NCBI GenBank assembly: GCA_902774265.1
Contig: CACYHR010000020.1
Coordinates: 1-64,000, forward strand
Direction: 5' to 3'
Length of the DNA stretch: 64,000 bases
Origin: an uncultured Eubacteriales bacterium
Lineage (GTDB): Bacteria; Bacillota; Clostridia; Peptostreptococcales; Anaerovoracaceae
Made by a program: the position numbers and the translations under genes. Positions 8,934 through 18,017 of this stretch are shown one piece after another. The notes below the pieces were generated by a model. The model was not told the DNA's origin, did no database searches, and worked only from the letters and a program-made list of their open reading frames with translations. The first letter of the stretch is position 1; each line of letters opens with the position of its first letter.

Positions 8934-11501
8934 TTACTCGTCTGCCTTCTCTGCCTTTGCCGGTTCCTTTGCTGTCTTTGCCGGCTTTGCTGCTGCCTTT
9001 GCCGGCTTCTTTTCCTTAGCGGCTGCCTTTGCCGACTTAGCTGCTGCCTCCGCCGGTTTCTCTTCCTCTGCGGCTGCCATAGGCATCTCACCTGCCGCCT
9101 GCTTCCCGGCTATCTCAAAGAACTGATTCATCATGGCGCAATGCTGATCGAACATCTTCTGCATCAGTTCAAGAGCAGTCTGGTTCATCTGACTCATGCA
9201 GGTCACCATCTGATTCATCTGCTGCTGCATGACAGGTATAGCTGTCTGAGCCTGATTCTGCATCATTCCCTGTACATCAGGCATGCCATTCATGAATTTT
9301 TTGTTCATCTCCTGCATATTGTCCATCATCCCGGACATATCAGGCATACACCCCATCATTTTGGACATGTCAGGCATACATCCCATCATTTTGGACATGT
9401 CAGGCATACATCCCATCATTTTGGACATGTCAGGCATACATCCCATCATTTTGGACATGTCAGGCATACCGGGCACGGAGTTCATTTTCTGACCCATCTG
9501 GCTCATCATATTCTGCATCATCTGCCTGCCCATCTTGTTCATTGCGTTCCAGTCTTCGAATGCTTTCTTAGCGTTCATTTTGTCTTCCTCCTGTGATTTG
9601 TTCTTATTGAATGACTTGAATGGCACATTCTCTTTGATCTCTGCCGTAATACCCTCAAATACTTCCCTGATCATATCCGCCGGACCGTCCTCATACGGCT
9701 TCATCATGAAGTTCCTGAGGCTGCCTCCGCTGCGGATACACTCTACTGAATATACATCTCCCTCGACCTCACCGCGGCTTATTCTGTAGAGATCTATCTT
9801 GCCATTGCGGTTAAGAGGTAGTTCTTTTGCTATCATCACGCGGCACGGTATATTGTCCTCTGAGAGCGTCTTTTCTGATATGAATATCTTAATAAAGTCC
9901 ATCCTGACCGTCTCAAGAGGGTCAGGGCAAGAGTCCAGGACCTTGATGCAGAGCATAGGGATATTGTCGTGTGTCGTCTTGATATATACAGGCACGATCC
10001 CGCAGCTCTCGATATCGCTCTGACGCGCGAATTCTGTCTCGACACGTCCTGACTCGTACTTCTTGCCGTCATCATTGATAAAGTAGCGGTTGGCTCTGCC
10101 GAGGAATGTCAGTTTGCCGTCTCTGTCCATTCGCACAAGGTCGTTGGTGCATATGTACTTCCTGCCGCCGCACTCCTCAGTCTTCATTATCTCAGCGCCG
10201 TCGAGCTCTGATGTCGCCAGTGCAGGCGAATTCAGATAAAGTACTCCCTCACACGGAGCGTCGTCCTGAGACAGGAAGACCTCCTTTTCATCATCGAAGA
10301 GACGCACGTTGAATCCCGGCAGCGCATAGCCTATGGCCTCGTCGTCTATGTCCGGAGTCGAAAGGCAGCATGCTCCACCGAGTTCAGAAACACCGTATCC
10401 GTTCAGAAGGGTTATATCGCCCGCGCCGTGCTCACGCATGAAATCATAGAAGCGGCGCTTGTCCGATGCGGATACAGCGGCCCCTCCCAGTACAACAAAG
10501 CGCAGGCTCGAAAAATCAAAACCCTTTTTGTTCTTCATCTTCATCCATCGCTCAAACATAGCGCTGATGGTAAACATAAATGTTATGCCGAACTCAGGAA
10601 TCGCCTTGTAAAACCATGGATTGAGTATGCCTCCCGGCACCACCGCCACGGTTGCTCCCATCGCGAACGGCACATGGACCTGATCGATCATGCTGTACGC
10701 ATTGCTGAGATCGACTATAACAGCCGTTACAAGATTATCCCATGGCAGATCAAGAGCATCCGTATCGTAGAAGCCGGCAGCTGCTGCATTGAGAGCCTTG
10801 TCCGACATCGCGACCGGCTTGCCCGTGCCGCTTGTGGTGCCGGATGTATGCAGTATGACCGAAGTATCAGTGCTGTCCTCCGGCGCATAGCTGACAGGAT
10901 GAGCATCGTAGGCCGCGAGCAGGCTGTCCATGTATACCGGAGCATACAGTCTTTTGAGGTATGCATACTTGGATTCCTGTATGGCTGTCAGCGCAGGATT
11001 GACCGAAGGTCCCTTGATAGGCACATGCAGTATCAAAACATTATTGATGCCAAGCTCCTTACGGCGCACCAGCAGATCGTTGATGATATTGGCCTGAGCA
11101 AAGTCATCCGTAACTATAAAGTCAGTGAGATGCTCGCTTTTTATCGTATTGAATACTCTCTTTGGCGTCAGAGCACTGTAAGCCGGCACGAGCGATACTC
11201 CGGCGCCGACCATATTGAGGCCGTATACCGCAAAGATGACTTCAGCGCATGTAGAGCCGAGTATGCCGACCCTCGAACCATTCCCGGCAGTCATTCCAAG
11301 CGAAGAGAAGACCGAAGCATATCTCTCCCACTCACGGAACATGAGTCCGTAAGTGTATTTACGGCTTCCGTCCACTACAGCTATCCTGTTAAGATCTCCG
11401 ACAGATGTGTTGTTCACATCCCGTATATATTTCCAGATCCTCTGATCCTTATTTATCATTTGCCTTGCCGCTGCAGCAGCAGGCCTGCTGTTATCCCCCA
11501 T
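8934..11501 (-). CDS. Adenylate-forming enzyme with Met-rich repeat tail
   Basis: 855 residues, first gene of the operon. Residues about 15-600 are an ANL-superfamily ligase: P-loop HTSGTTSGTGKP, NGYGVSELGG, CTNDLVR, and LNRNGKIDLYRI with the acylation lysine. After residue about 630 comes an unusual tail: MNKMGRQMMQNMMSQ, then four perfect copies of a 10-residue unit MPDMSKMMGC, further Met/Gln-rich helix to about 795, and a final 55 residues of Ala/Lys/Pro/Glu repeats resembling the tails of PHA-granule phasins or histone-like proteins. The catalytic domain is more divergent from the other two adenylases than they are from each other. Start at an ATG with AGGAAAGTGAG upstream. Function unknown; the tail suggests self-association or binding to a granule, membrane or polyanion (inference). 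Confidence 0.8.
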   Translation of the reverse strand: MGDNSRPAAAAARQMINKDQRIWKYIRDVNNTSVGDLNRIAVVDGSRKYTYGLMFREWERYASVFSSLGMTAGNGSRVGILGSTCAEVIFAVYGLNMVGAGVSLVPAYSALTPKRVFNTIKSEHLTDFIVTDDFAQANIINDLLVRRKELGINNVLILHVPIKGPSVNPALTAIQESKYAYLKRLYAPVYMDSLLAAYDAHPVSYAPEDSTDTSVILHTSGTTSGTGKPVAMSDKALNAAAAGFYDTDALDLPWDNLVTAVIVDLSNAYSMIDQVHVPFAMGATVAVVPGGILNPWFYKAIPEFGITFMFTISAMFERWMKMKNKKGFDFSSLRFVVLGGAAVSASDKRRFYDFMREHGAGDITLLNGYGVSELGGACCLSTPDIDDEAIGYALPGFNVRLFDDEKEVFLSQDDAPCEGVLYLNSPALATSELDGAEIMKTEECGGRKYICTNDLVRMDRDGKLTFLGRANRYFINDDGKKYESGRVETEFARQSDIESCGIVPVYIKTTHDNIPMLCIKVLDSCPDPLETVRMDFIKIFISEKTLSEDNIPCRVMIAKELPLNRNGKIDLYRISRGEVEGDVYSVECIRSGGSLRNFMMKPYEDGPADMIREVFEGITAEIKENVPFKSFNKNKSQEEDKMNAKKAFEDWNAMNKMGRQMMQNMMSQMGQKMNSVPGMPDMSKMMGCMPDMSKMMGCMPDMSKMMGCMPDMSKMMGCMPDMSGMMDNMQEMNKKFMNGMPDVQGMMQNQAQTAIPVMQQQMNQMVTCMSQMNQTALELMQKMFDQHCAMMNQFFEIAGKQAAGEMPMAAAEEEKPAEAAAKSAKAAAKEKKPAKAAAKPAKTAKEPAKAEKADE
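9341..9470 (-). repeat. 30-bp tandem repeat inside Met-rich tail
   Basis: Four consecutive 30-base units (9341-9370, 9371-9400, 9401-9430, 9431-9460) plus a partial fifth encode MPDMSKMMGC in frame. Three units are identical and one differs by a single base, so the array expanded recently, probably by slippage, and its copy number may vary between strains. Confidence 0.95.
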
Positions 11502-11603
11502 TAATACTCACTTTCCTAAATTCCTTTTGCGCTGCCAATGCAGTTGATGCAGAGCTAGAAAACAATAATATTATACACTTTCAAACCCGTATTCGTGTAG
11601 TAT

Positions 11604-11630
11604 AGCGTAGCTTTTTTCTTTTACTACGCT
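11604..11630. promoter_or_regulatory. Inverted repeat upstream of the adenylase operon
   Basis: AGCGTAG (11604-11610) and CTACGCT (11624-11630) form a 7-base dyad with a T-rich centre. On the minus strand it lies about 30 bases upstream of a perfect -10 TATAAT (11575-11570) that precedes the operon by about 70 bases; no good -35 is visible at 16-18 bases. The dyad could be an operator, which is inference. Nothing else is supported in the 11502-11671 gap. Confidence 0.4.
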
Positions 11631-11671
11631 TGATCATTTTTTGAAGCTTACGGCAGCCATTTTATTTCGCT

Positions 11672-11711
11672 CAAAAAGCCGGAGGCCTTGAAAACACAGG
11701 CTCTCCGGCTC
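11672..11711 (-). terminator. Terminator after HipA-like gene
   Basis: On the minus strand AGCCGGAG and CTCCGGCT pair around an 18-base loop and are followed by TTTTTG. It lies about 85 bases after the stop codon of the HipA-like kinase gene. Confidence 0.85.
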
Positions 11712-11795
11712 GTTACTTCTTTGCAACTGTCAAAGATGGGATTATAGAATACTTCTTTCATATTATCAATCGCTCTGAGCCTTTCAGTGACCTTT

Positions 11796-12890
11796 TCATC
11801 GCAAGACCTCCTCAAGTATGGCAAGTCTCCTGCTGAACATATCCCACATTTCATCGTTTGGGAACCACTCTCTTGCAACATTAGAAATCTTGTTCAGCCC
11901 GATTTCCCTGACGGCGGCTATGGCCGCGTCTTTTTGAGATATGTTAAACGGGGTCGTCTGGCAGCGTATACCTTCAATGGTCTCATAGGCCAGAAAGGCT
12001 TTGTTGAAGTCCATCAATGGATGGAGTTTCTGTATAGCATTTGTCTCATTGTCCACCCAGAATCCCCAGTTGCCCCAATGCCGGTCGTTGTTTCCAATCA
12101 GATAATCAGCGATATTCATGGCATGGTAGGCATATGGGTCTCTGTCCAGGACCATTCTGTAATAATCCTGATCGTGGTTCATAGCGTAGATATCGATATA
12201 CTCCATCGAAACTATGCTTCTGTCCAGCGATGTGATTATCTCGCTCGAGCTGACATCAATTCCTTCGTAAGTATCAGGCGTGTATTGTACATGGTCAAAG
12301 CAGAAACAATCGAGTATCCGGCTTGCCAGCAGTTCCGCCTCTACGTCACGTTTGTCGCCGTTTTTGAGCAGGCGAAAAGTCCCGTTTCTCAGTATCCACG
12401 CTTTTGGCGCAACTCCCTGCGTCGCAATATCGCCGGCCGCATCACGCGGATCGATTAATTCAGCATTCCGCACCGTGAAACTCCTGCCGCGCAAGCTGAC
12501 ATCGACAAAAGCATCGGACAACGAGTGTTCAAACAGATTGATATCGGAGAACAGGACTCTCTCGTATTGTCGCTTGACCCAGTAAACATCTGTCAGGGAC
12601 AGTGCGTGATAGGCTATGGCGATGCCGGCGCGGCCCCTATCTGTCACCGCCTGACTTTTGCCAATGCTGTTGAGTATTTCTTTGGCATATTTGCGGTCCA
12701 TGGTCAGGAGTCTTGTGGCGCACCAATATGTGAAGTTGCTAATATTGCTGACTCTTGTGTCCAAATCATCGGTGCTGTCATCCAAATAGAGGTTGTATGG
12801 CATGAATCGATGATTATAAACGGTGCAGCTGCCATTGCCGCGGACAGAAGCGACTTTTCTATCTTTGTGCATAATGATGTAATTCTGCAT
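11796..12890 (-). CDS. HipA/CtkA-like protein kinase
   Basis: A 364-residue protein whose C-terminal half carries HipA-type kinase signatures: TQGVAPKAW (about 157-165) and LLKNGDKRDVEAE (about 174-186) for ATP binding, the catalytic loop NNDRHWGNWGFW (267-278) and a metal-binding MDFNKAF (293-299). The family includes Ser/Thr kinases such as HipA toxins and CtkA; many members lack the HipA N-terminal subdomain, and the N-terminal 150 residues here are not recognisable. It begins 11 bases after a GGAGGAG that overlaps the end of a tiny upstream ORF, so the two are probably co-translated, as in toxin-antitoxin pairs. No HTH antitoxin is visible. Target unknown. Confidence 0.75.
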   Translation of the reverse strand: MQNYIIMHKDRKVASVRGNGSCTVYNHRFMPYNLYLDDSTDDLDTRVSNISNFTYWCATRLLTMDRKYAKEILNSIGKSQAVTDRGRAGIAIAYHALSLTDVYWVKRQYERVLFSDINLFEHSLSDAFVDVSLRGRSFTVRNAELIDPRDAAGDIATQGVAPKAWILRNGTFRLLKNGDKRDVEAELLASRILDCFCFDHVQYTPDTYEGIDVSSSEIITSLDRSIVSMEYIDIYAMNHDQDYYRMVLDRDPYAYHAMNIADYLIGNNDRHWGNWGFWVDNETNAIQKLHPLMDFNKAFLAYETIEGIRCQTTPFNISQKDAAIAAVREIGLNKISNVAREWFPNDEMWDMFSRRLAILEEVLR

Positions 12891-12898
12891 ATCCGGCT

Positions 12899-13036
12899 TT
12901 ACTCCTCCGATAATCCATCTTTATTAAGAGTATTCACTGACAGTATATCATGATAATAAACTTTAATTTCTTCTATAATCATTTCTTCGCTTTGATCTTC
13001 TAATGACGGGATTGTCAGCAAACTTGCTGCATACAT
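12899..13036 (-). CDS. Tiny ORF upstream of HipA-like kinase
   Basis: A 45-residue frame beginning MYAASLLTIPSLEDQ and ending LNTL-like then NKDGLSEE. It stops 8 bases before the kinase ATG, and its last codons contain the kinase ribosome binding site. The frame is open upstream to 13099 (ECSHLNTGGASEYKASLDRI) but has no ATG there, so the true start may be a non-standard codon or the 5' end may have been lost when it was joined to the adenylation fragment. The protein is acidic and helical and has no HTH. Its position suggests a partner or modulator of the kinase. The coding call rests on the good-looking protein sequence and tight coupling. Confidence 0.5.
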   Translation of the reverse strand: MYAASLLTIPSLEDQSEEMIIEEIKVYYHDILSVNTLNKDGLSEE

Positions 13037-13058
13037 AGTTATTCTGTCCAGGGAAGCT

Positions 13059-13223
13059 TTATATTCGGAAGCTCCCCCCGTATTCAGATGTGAGCATTCT
13101 TATGTGCGAAGCAAGAACATCTGACATTCGGTCAAGCTGTGCATATGAATAACTGCTGTCACTATCTGCAACTGCAGTCTTATCAGGATACTTAGCAGCA
13201 TAATATTTAAAACTCTGTACCAT
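13059..13223 (-). pseudogene. N-terminal remnant of an adenylation domain
   Basis: A 54-codon frame reads MVQSFKYYAAKYPDKTAVAD then SDSSYSYAQLDRMSDVLASHI, the characteristic start of NRPS-type or AMP-binding adenylation domains (PDKTAV...YxQLdxxsdxLA). It stops after about 54 of an expected 500 or more residues and no downstream part is present, so it is a deletion remnant. Its 3' end overlaps, in another frame, the open region leading into the HipA-partner ORF. It looks more like an NRPS A domain than like the three intact adenylases nearby, so it is probably not a broken copy of those. Confidence 0.55.
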
Positions 13224-13322
13224 TACAACTATCTTTTTTTACTACTCACTAATCTCATTTATCTATTCTAAACAAATTGTGTTTCTTTCACAGCTGCAAT
13301 TATATCATAAGGAAACGGATAC

Positions 13323-13360
13323 AAAAAAGAGTGGTTTCGATCAAAAGATCTTAACCACTC
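13323..13360 (-). terminator. Terminator after rpoD
   Basis: On the minus strand GAGTGGTT and AACCACTC form a stem around a GATC-containing loop and are followed by TTTTTTG, directly after the rpoD stop codon. Confidence 0.9.
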
Positions 13361-13365
13361 GATGC

Positions 13366-14619
13366 TTATTCGAGGTAATCTCTGAGTTTTTTGCTGCGGC
13401 TCGGGTGTCTGAGCTTGCGGAGTGCCTTGGCCTCGATCTGACGTATCCTCTCACGGGTTACGTTGAATTCGCGTCCTACCTCTTCGAGCGTGCGCGGACG
13501 TCCGTCATCGAGTCCGAATCTCAGAATGAGGACTTTTTTCTCCCTTTCCGACAGGGTATCGAGAACCTCTCTGAGCTGTTTCTGCAGCATGGAATATGCG
13601 GCAGCCTCAACAGGTGAAGGGATGTCCTCATCAGGAATGAAGTCGCCGAGATGGCTGTCCTCTTCCTCGCCTATAGGTGTCTCGAGAGAAACAGGATCCT
13701 GGCTGATCTTCTTGATTTCTCTGACCTTTTCTACAGAGATACCCATCTCCTTTGCGATCTCCTCAGAGGTCGGTTCACGTCCGTATTCCTGCAGTAGCTG
13801 TCTGGAGATCCTGATCAGCTTGTTGATAGTCTCTACCATGTGAACAGGGATCCTGATGGTCCTTGCCTGGTCCGCGATAGATCTTGTGATGGCCTGTCTG
13901 ATCCACCATGTCGCATAGGTCGAGAACTTGTAACCTTTGGTGTAATCGAATTTCTCGACAGCCTTGATCAGTCCGAGATTTCCTTCCTGGATAAGGTCGA
14001 GGAAAGAAAGACCTCTGTTCAGATAGCGTCTTGCTATGCTGACTACGAGTCTCAGGTTGCTCTCACAGAGTTTCTTCTTGGCATCCTCATCGCCCTGCTC
14101 TATCCTGATAGCCAGATCACGCTCTTCTTCTGCGCTGAGAAGAGGCACCTTGCCTATTTCCTTGAAATACATTCTGACAGGGTCGTCAGTAGGGATGCTG
14201 CGCGAAGCCGCGTCGCTTACTTCGATCTCACCCGTAGGCTTGATGACAACGCCACTCTTCTTCTCGTCCTCCTCATCATTAAGGAGATCGTCATCGTCGA
14301 GATCAATATCAAGATCGAGGTCCAGCAGATCATCGTCATCCCCCAGATCATCCTCAAGTTCACTTGAAGTCGGTTCCCTCGAATCCATGATGTTGATGTT
14401 CTTGCTCTCAACTATGTCGTAGATTTCTTCGAGCATATCCTTGCCCGGATTCACATCGGCCAGCATGATATTGATCTCGCCGTATGTAATCTCATTGTTT
14501 GTCTGCTTTGCAGCATCAATAATGGTCTGAGCGATTTCTTCAGCCTTGGACAAGCTGATATTTTTTTCGCCATCTGCTTCTTTGATACGTTTTTCTTTTT
14601 TGCTCTTGTTATCCGGCAT
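13366..14619 (-). CDS. rpoD: RNA polymerase primary sigma factor
   Basis: A 417-residue housekeeping sigma-70 (SigA/RpoD). Region 1.1-like N-terminus to about residue 75, then a highly acidic linker (about 80-125, [20 protein letters not shown]), region 1.2 from [11 protein letters not shown], region 2 with [22 protein letters not shown] and [15 protein letters not shown], region 3, and region 4 with [28 protein letters not shown]. Full length. The start is supported by GGAGG seven bases upstream. It overlaps the end of dnaG by 11 bases, the classical macromolecular synthesis operon arrangement. A terminator follows. Confidence 0.97.
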   Translation of the reverse strand: MPDNKSKKEKRIKEADGEKNISLSKAEEIAQTIIDAAKQTNNEITYGEINIMLADVNPGKDMLEEIYDIVESKNINIMDSREPTSSELEDDLGDDDDLLDLDLDIDLDDDDLLNDEEDEKKSGVVIKPTGEIEVSDAASRSIPTDDPVRMYFKEIGKVPLLSAEEERDLAIRIEQGDEDAKKKLCESNLRLVVSIARRYLNRGLSFLDLIQEGNLGLIKAVEKFDYTKGYKFSTYATWWIRQAITRSIADQARTIRIPVHMVETINKLIRISRQLLQEYGREPTSEEIAKEMGISVEKVREIKKISQDPVSLETPIGEEEDSHLGDFIPDEDIPSPVEAAAYSMLQKQLREVLDTLSEREKKVLILRFGLDDGRPRTLEEVGREFNVTRERIRQIEAKALRKLRHPSRSKKLRDYLE

Positions 14620-16423
14620 TACTTTCCTCCGTTAAACTATTGATGAGTCCGTCTACCTCTATCAGACTGCCTGCAAGTTTTTCAATTTCATCTGCGCGGC
14701 CCATGTTTTCGGCCACAGCCAGCTCATTAAGTATTTCGGCACGTCTGTCCCGGTAAATATTGATCAGATACCCGTTCTTTGCCTCTCTGTAAAAAGCCTC
14801 ATCATCAGGTCCGATCTGTATTGAATCGGCGGCTCCGCGAAAAGCACGCTCTTCATCCGGTTCCAGCGCTGCTGCGATATCTTCGGTTTCTATTCTGTGG
14901 ACTCCTGCAGGCAAATCATTGTCTACTGAGTTCATCGCAGACATTATCTTGTTCGCAAGCGCGGAACGGAATTCGATGCCATCTTCCGTGAAACGCCGTA
15001 AATAACGTGTATTGTTCATTGCCAGCACCAGCAGACTCATCTCAATTCTGCCGCTGATACTGTCAGTATCTGTCTGTCCACGCGTCTGCTGTCCGGCTCT
15101 GCGTCCGTGCAGCTCGCGTCTGTTCATCCTTGCCGACTGAGGCATCCTCCGTCCCGGTTCCTCAGTCCTGACAGCCATCGCTATCGCATTTTCGGAAACT
15201 CCGATTTCCGACGACAGCCGTCTTATATAAATATCCTGTTCGACAGGACCGAGACTCCTCAGAATCGGAACTATCCTTTCGACATATTCAAGTTTTTGCA
15301 TGTCATCGGAAAGATCCAGGCCTTCAGCTGCCAGCTTCAGCCGGAAATCCGCGGCCGGGACAGCATTGTCCGCAAGTCTCAGAAAAGCCTCCCTGCCGTG
15401 CTTTTTGACGAATTCGTCAGGGTCCTTGCCGTCTGTGACCGTCATGATCCTCGGTTTGCCGCCGGCACCGCTCACTACGGATATACCCCTCAGAGCAGCA
15501 TTGATACCTGCCTGATCCGAGTCATACGACAGTACTATGTTTTTGGAATATCTGCAGAGCAGCCTGGCCTGATTATCGGTCAGCGCCGTACCGAGCGAAG
15601 CGGTCACATTGTGTATGCCCGCCTGATACAGCGATATCACATCCATATAGCCCTCGACTATTATAGCTCTGTCCTCGTCGGATATCTCTCTTTTGGCAAA
15701 ATTCAGGCCGAAAAGGTTGTTCTTTTTAAGAAATATCTCACTTTCGGCGGAATTGAGGTATTTCGGTTTGAAGTCGCCGATGGCTCTGCCGCCGAATCCT
15801 ATGACCTTGTCCTGTGTGCTGATTATCGGGAACATGACCCTGTCCCTGAATCTGTCATACAGTCCGTTCTTACCCATGTTGGCAAGTCCGAGCTTTATAA
15901 GATCATCCTCTGCCACCCCTTCGGATAACAGATATCTGCTCAGATCATAGCCGGAAGCCGGCGCATATCCGAGTCCGAATTTCGTTATGGTTTCGTTGCT
16001 TAGCCCCCTGCTTCTGAAGTAAGCAAGGCCCTTGCCGCCGCCTCCTCTGCCGAGAGAATTATAGAAAAACCTCGCGGCCTTCGCGTTTATTTCATAATAC
16101 TTGTCGTAGTCTATGCGCGGGCCGTTCGACCTCCTCTCAGGCATCTTTATTCCGTATTCTCCGGCAAGCTTTTCCACGGCTTCCATAAATGAAAGCTTGT
16201 AGTGGTTCTGGACGAATTTGATGACATCGCCGTGTTCTCCGCAGCCGAAACAGTGGTAAAACTGTTTTTCCTCATTGACCGAGAACGAAGGCGTCTTTTC
16301 CGAGTGAAACGGACATAAGCCCATATAGTTAGAGCCGGATTTTTTGAGTTTTACCTCTCTTCCGACCACATCGACTATATCGATCTGCAGTTTTAAATCG
16401 TCAATGAAGTTATCCCAGGCCAT
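14609..16423 (-). CDS. dnaG: DNA primase
   Basis: A 604-residue DnaG primase that makes RNA primers at replication forks. Zinc finger residues are Cys37, His40, Cys58 and Cys61 (CPFH...CFGC). The RNA polymerase basic core follows, with YLNSAES, and the TOPRIM domain has [13 protein letters not shown] (about 255-268) and SYDSDQAG (about 303-310). The C-terminal helicase-binding domain is divergent, as usual. Its start is 8 bases after the dgt stop, and its 3' end overlaps rpoD by 11 bases. Confidence 0.96.
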   Translation of the reverse strand: MAWDNFIDDLKLQIDIVDVVGREVKLKKSGSNYMGLCPFHSEKTPSFSVNEEKQFYHCFGCGEHGDVIKFVQNHYKLSFMEAVEKLAGEYGIKMPERRSNGPRIDYDKYYEINAKAARFFYNSLGRGGGGKGLAYFRSRGLSNETITKFGLGYAPASGYDLSRYLLSEGVAEDDLIKLGLANMGKNGLYDRFRDRVMFPIISTQDKVIGFGGRAIGDFKPKYLNSAESEIFLKKNNLFGLNFAKREISDEDRAIIVEGYMDVISLYQAGIHNVTASLGTALTDNQARLLCRYSKNIVLSYDSDQAGINAALRGISVVSGAGGKPRIMTVTDGKDPDEFVKKHGREAFLRLADNAVPAADFRLKLAAEGLDLSDDMQKLEYVERIVPILRSLGPVEQDIYIRRLSSEIGVSENAIAMAVRTEEPGRRMPQSARMNRRELHGRRAGQQTRGQTDTDSISGRIEMSLLVLAMNNTRYLRRFTEDGIEFRSALANKIMSAMNSVDNDLPAGVHRIETEDIAAALEPDEERAFRGAADSIQIGPDDEAFYREAKNGYLINIYRDRRAEILNELAVAENMGRADEIEKLAGSLIEVDGLINSLTEESNAG

Positions 16424-16431
16424 TTGCCCGT

Positions 16432-17442
16432 CTACCTCCTGCTGTGCGGCACGAACAGTTCGTCATACAGATTGAGAGCAAATCTGTCTGTCATACCGGA
16501 AATAAGATCCTTGACAGCCTCCTGCGTGCCGTCTTCACTCTCTATCAATTTGTATATCCCCGGAATCTCTCCCGGATGCTCCATAAAGTAGCTGTAAAGC
16601 GAGCTGATGATAAGCTCGACCTTTTCCGAATCAGCAACCCCCGTCACCTTAGGCGAATAATAAACATTCTCGAACATGAATTTTCTGAGGCTCAGGAGAG
16701 CGTCACTGTACTTCGGCGAAAGTCCGACCGTGTTCTTTCCTTCGCTGTTTTCACACAGATCGACAATGAGATTGTTTATCCTGTCGCTGTGCGTGTGTCC
16801 GAGTATCTCTATTTCCCGCTGCGGCAGGTCATTTATGGAAATAATGCCGCTTCTGATCGCGTCGTCTATGTCGTGATTGATATATGCTATGCGGTCGCTG
16901 ATCTTGACTATCTGACCTTCGAGGGTCTGCGGAATCCCCGAACCTCTGTGATTCAGTATCCCGTCTCTGACCTCATAAGTGAGGTTCAGTCCGCGCCGCC
17001 TCGCTGTATCCTCTATCCTGTCAACAGTTCTGAGGCTCTGAATATTATGGCTGAATCCTCCCGGATGTATCCTGTTCAGCACTGCTTCCCCGGTGTGTCC
17101 GAAAGGAGTGTGCCCAAGATCATGTCCGAGTGCGATTGCTTCCGTCAGATCCTCATTATAAGAAAGGATGCGCGCGACAGTACGCGCGACCTGCGATACC
17201 TCGAGAGTATGGGTAAGCCGCGTTCTGTAATGATCATCCTCCGGAGCCAGAAAAACCTGAGTCTTGTTGATCAGGCGTCTGAATGCCTTCGAATGGATTA
17301 TCCTGTCTCTGTCCCTCTGGTAGTCTGTACGGAATTCACACTGCTCCTCCTCGACCACACGGCCCTTTGATTCGGCAGCCTTTGATGCGAGCGGTGACAG
17401 AATATCGTATTCCCTTTTCTCAATATCCTCACGCCTTATCAT
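16432..17442 (-). CDS. dgt: dNTP triphosphohydrolase, dGTPase-like (HD superfamily)
   Basis: A 336-residue HD-domain protein of the deoxyguanosinetriphosphate triphosphohydrolase-like family, which cleaves dNTPs to deoxynucleoside and triphosphate. Motifs: FRTDYQRDRDRIIHSKAFRRL near the N-terminus, TRLTHTLEVSQVARTVAR, and GHDLGHTPFGHTGE with the metal-binding HD pair. The location directly upstream of dnaG-rpoD is common in Clostridia. It overlaps the preceding hypothetical gene by 4 bases (ATGA). The exact nucleotide preference cannot be read from the sequence. Confidence 0.92.
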   Translation of the reverse strand: MIRREDIEKREYDILSPLASKAAESKGRVVEEEQCEFRTDYQRDRDRIIHSKAFRRLINKTQVFLAPEDDHYRTRLTHTLEVSQVARTVARILSYNEDLTEAIALGHDLGHTPFGHTGEAVLNRIHPGGFSHNIQSLRTVDRIEDTARRRGLNLTYEVRDGILNHRGSGIPQTLEGQIVKISDRIAYINHDIDDAIRSGIISINDLPQREIEILGHTHSDRINNLIVDLCENSEGKNTVGLSPKYSDALLSLRKFMFENVYYSPKVTGVADSEKVELIISSLYSYFMEHPGEIPGIYKLIESEDGTQEAVKDLISGMTDRFALNLYDELFVPHSRR

Positions 17443-17939
17443 TTTCCTATCAGGACATCGTAACCGTCAGGAACATAGCTGCATGCCGTCCTGAAATCAT
17501 AGTCGCTGTCATCCCCGAGGAATTTTGCAGCCATGATATCGAACCTCGCATCCCTGACGTTTTTTTCCTCGCCCGAAAGCTTATCAAAAACGTTCAGATC
17601 ATGCACATACCATTTGCGGAAACCCGAAATGGCATCGGCAAGAGAAGCGATCTCTTCGTCCGACATCTCATCAGCAATGAGACCGTTTATCGATCTTGCG
17701 ATATTGTCAACCGTCAGATACAGCTCATTCTCGTCGTCGGGCAGATTTTTGAGGAAATCTTCAAAATAAGAATCCATGTGCTCGGCAAGCTGCGCTCTGT
17801 CGACCTCTTTGATAAGGTCGATTATAAGATTTTTTTCGATGAAATCATCCTCTTCGAGCAGAGCAGCCAGGTTTTCATAGTACTTGAACTCATCCGGCGT
17901 TTCGATATCCAGTTTTTTATAAAGAACTGTTTTATCCAT
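17439..17939 (-). CDS. Conserved hypothetical protein of the dnaG operon
   Basis: A 166-residue acidic, helical protein (MDKTVLYKKLDIETPDEF) without signal peptide or recognised domain. The frame extends 109 codons further upstream, across the divergent pepF start, but that part is low-quality protein antisense to pepF. The ATG at 17939 is therefore the likely start, although its ribosome binding site is weak. It is translationally coupled (ATGA) to dgt and is the first gene of the primase/sigma operon, so a role linked to nucleotide pools or replication is possible. I do not recognise a function. Confidence 0.65.
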   Translation of the reverse strand: MDKTVLYKKLDIETPDEFKYYENLAALLEEDDFIEKNLIIDLIKEVDRAQLAEHMDSYFEDFLKNLPDDENELYLTVDNIARSINGLIADEMSDEEIASLADAISGFRKWYVHDLNVFDKLSGEEKNVRDARFDIMAAKFLGDDSDYDFRTACSYVPDGYDVLIGK

Positions 17940-17952
17940 TACACAAACATTA

Positions 17953-17981
17953 TTCAAAAAAGCTTTAGGTTTTGTTATAAT
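17953..17981 (+). promoter_or_regulatory. Promoter of pepF-nadK-rluD
   Basis: Plus strand -35 TTCAAA (17953-17958), 17-base spacer, perfect -10 TATAAT (17976-17981), 36 bases upstream of the pepF start. The divergent minus-strand operon starts in the same 78-base gap; I see no equally good promoter for it. Confidence 0.6.
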
Positions 17982-18017
17982 TGCTGACAGAATATTATAG
18001 CATATGGAGAAAGCAAA

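Noticed and set aside
8918-9091. 58-codon Arg/Gln-rich extension of the second adenylase
   Set aside because: Lies out of frame over the Ala/Lys tail of the upstream gene; the TTG with GGAGG is a better start.
10428-11504. 358-codon plus-strand open frame
   Set aside because: Antisense to the third adenylase, whose motifs are intact; rich in His/Arg/Cys/Ser typical of shadow frames.
11648-11881. 77-codon frame after the HipA-like gene
   Set aside because: Overlaps the kinase end in another frame, runs through the terminator stem and has no ribosome site.
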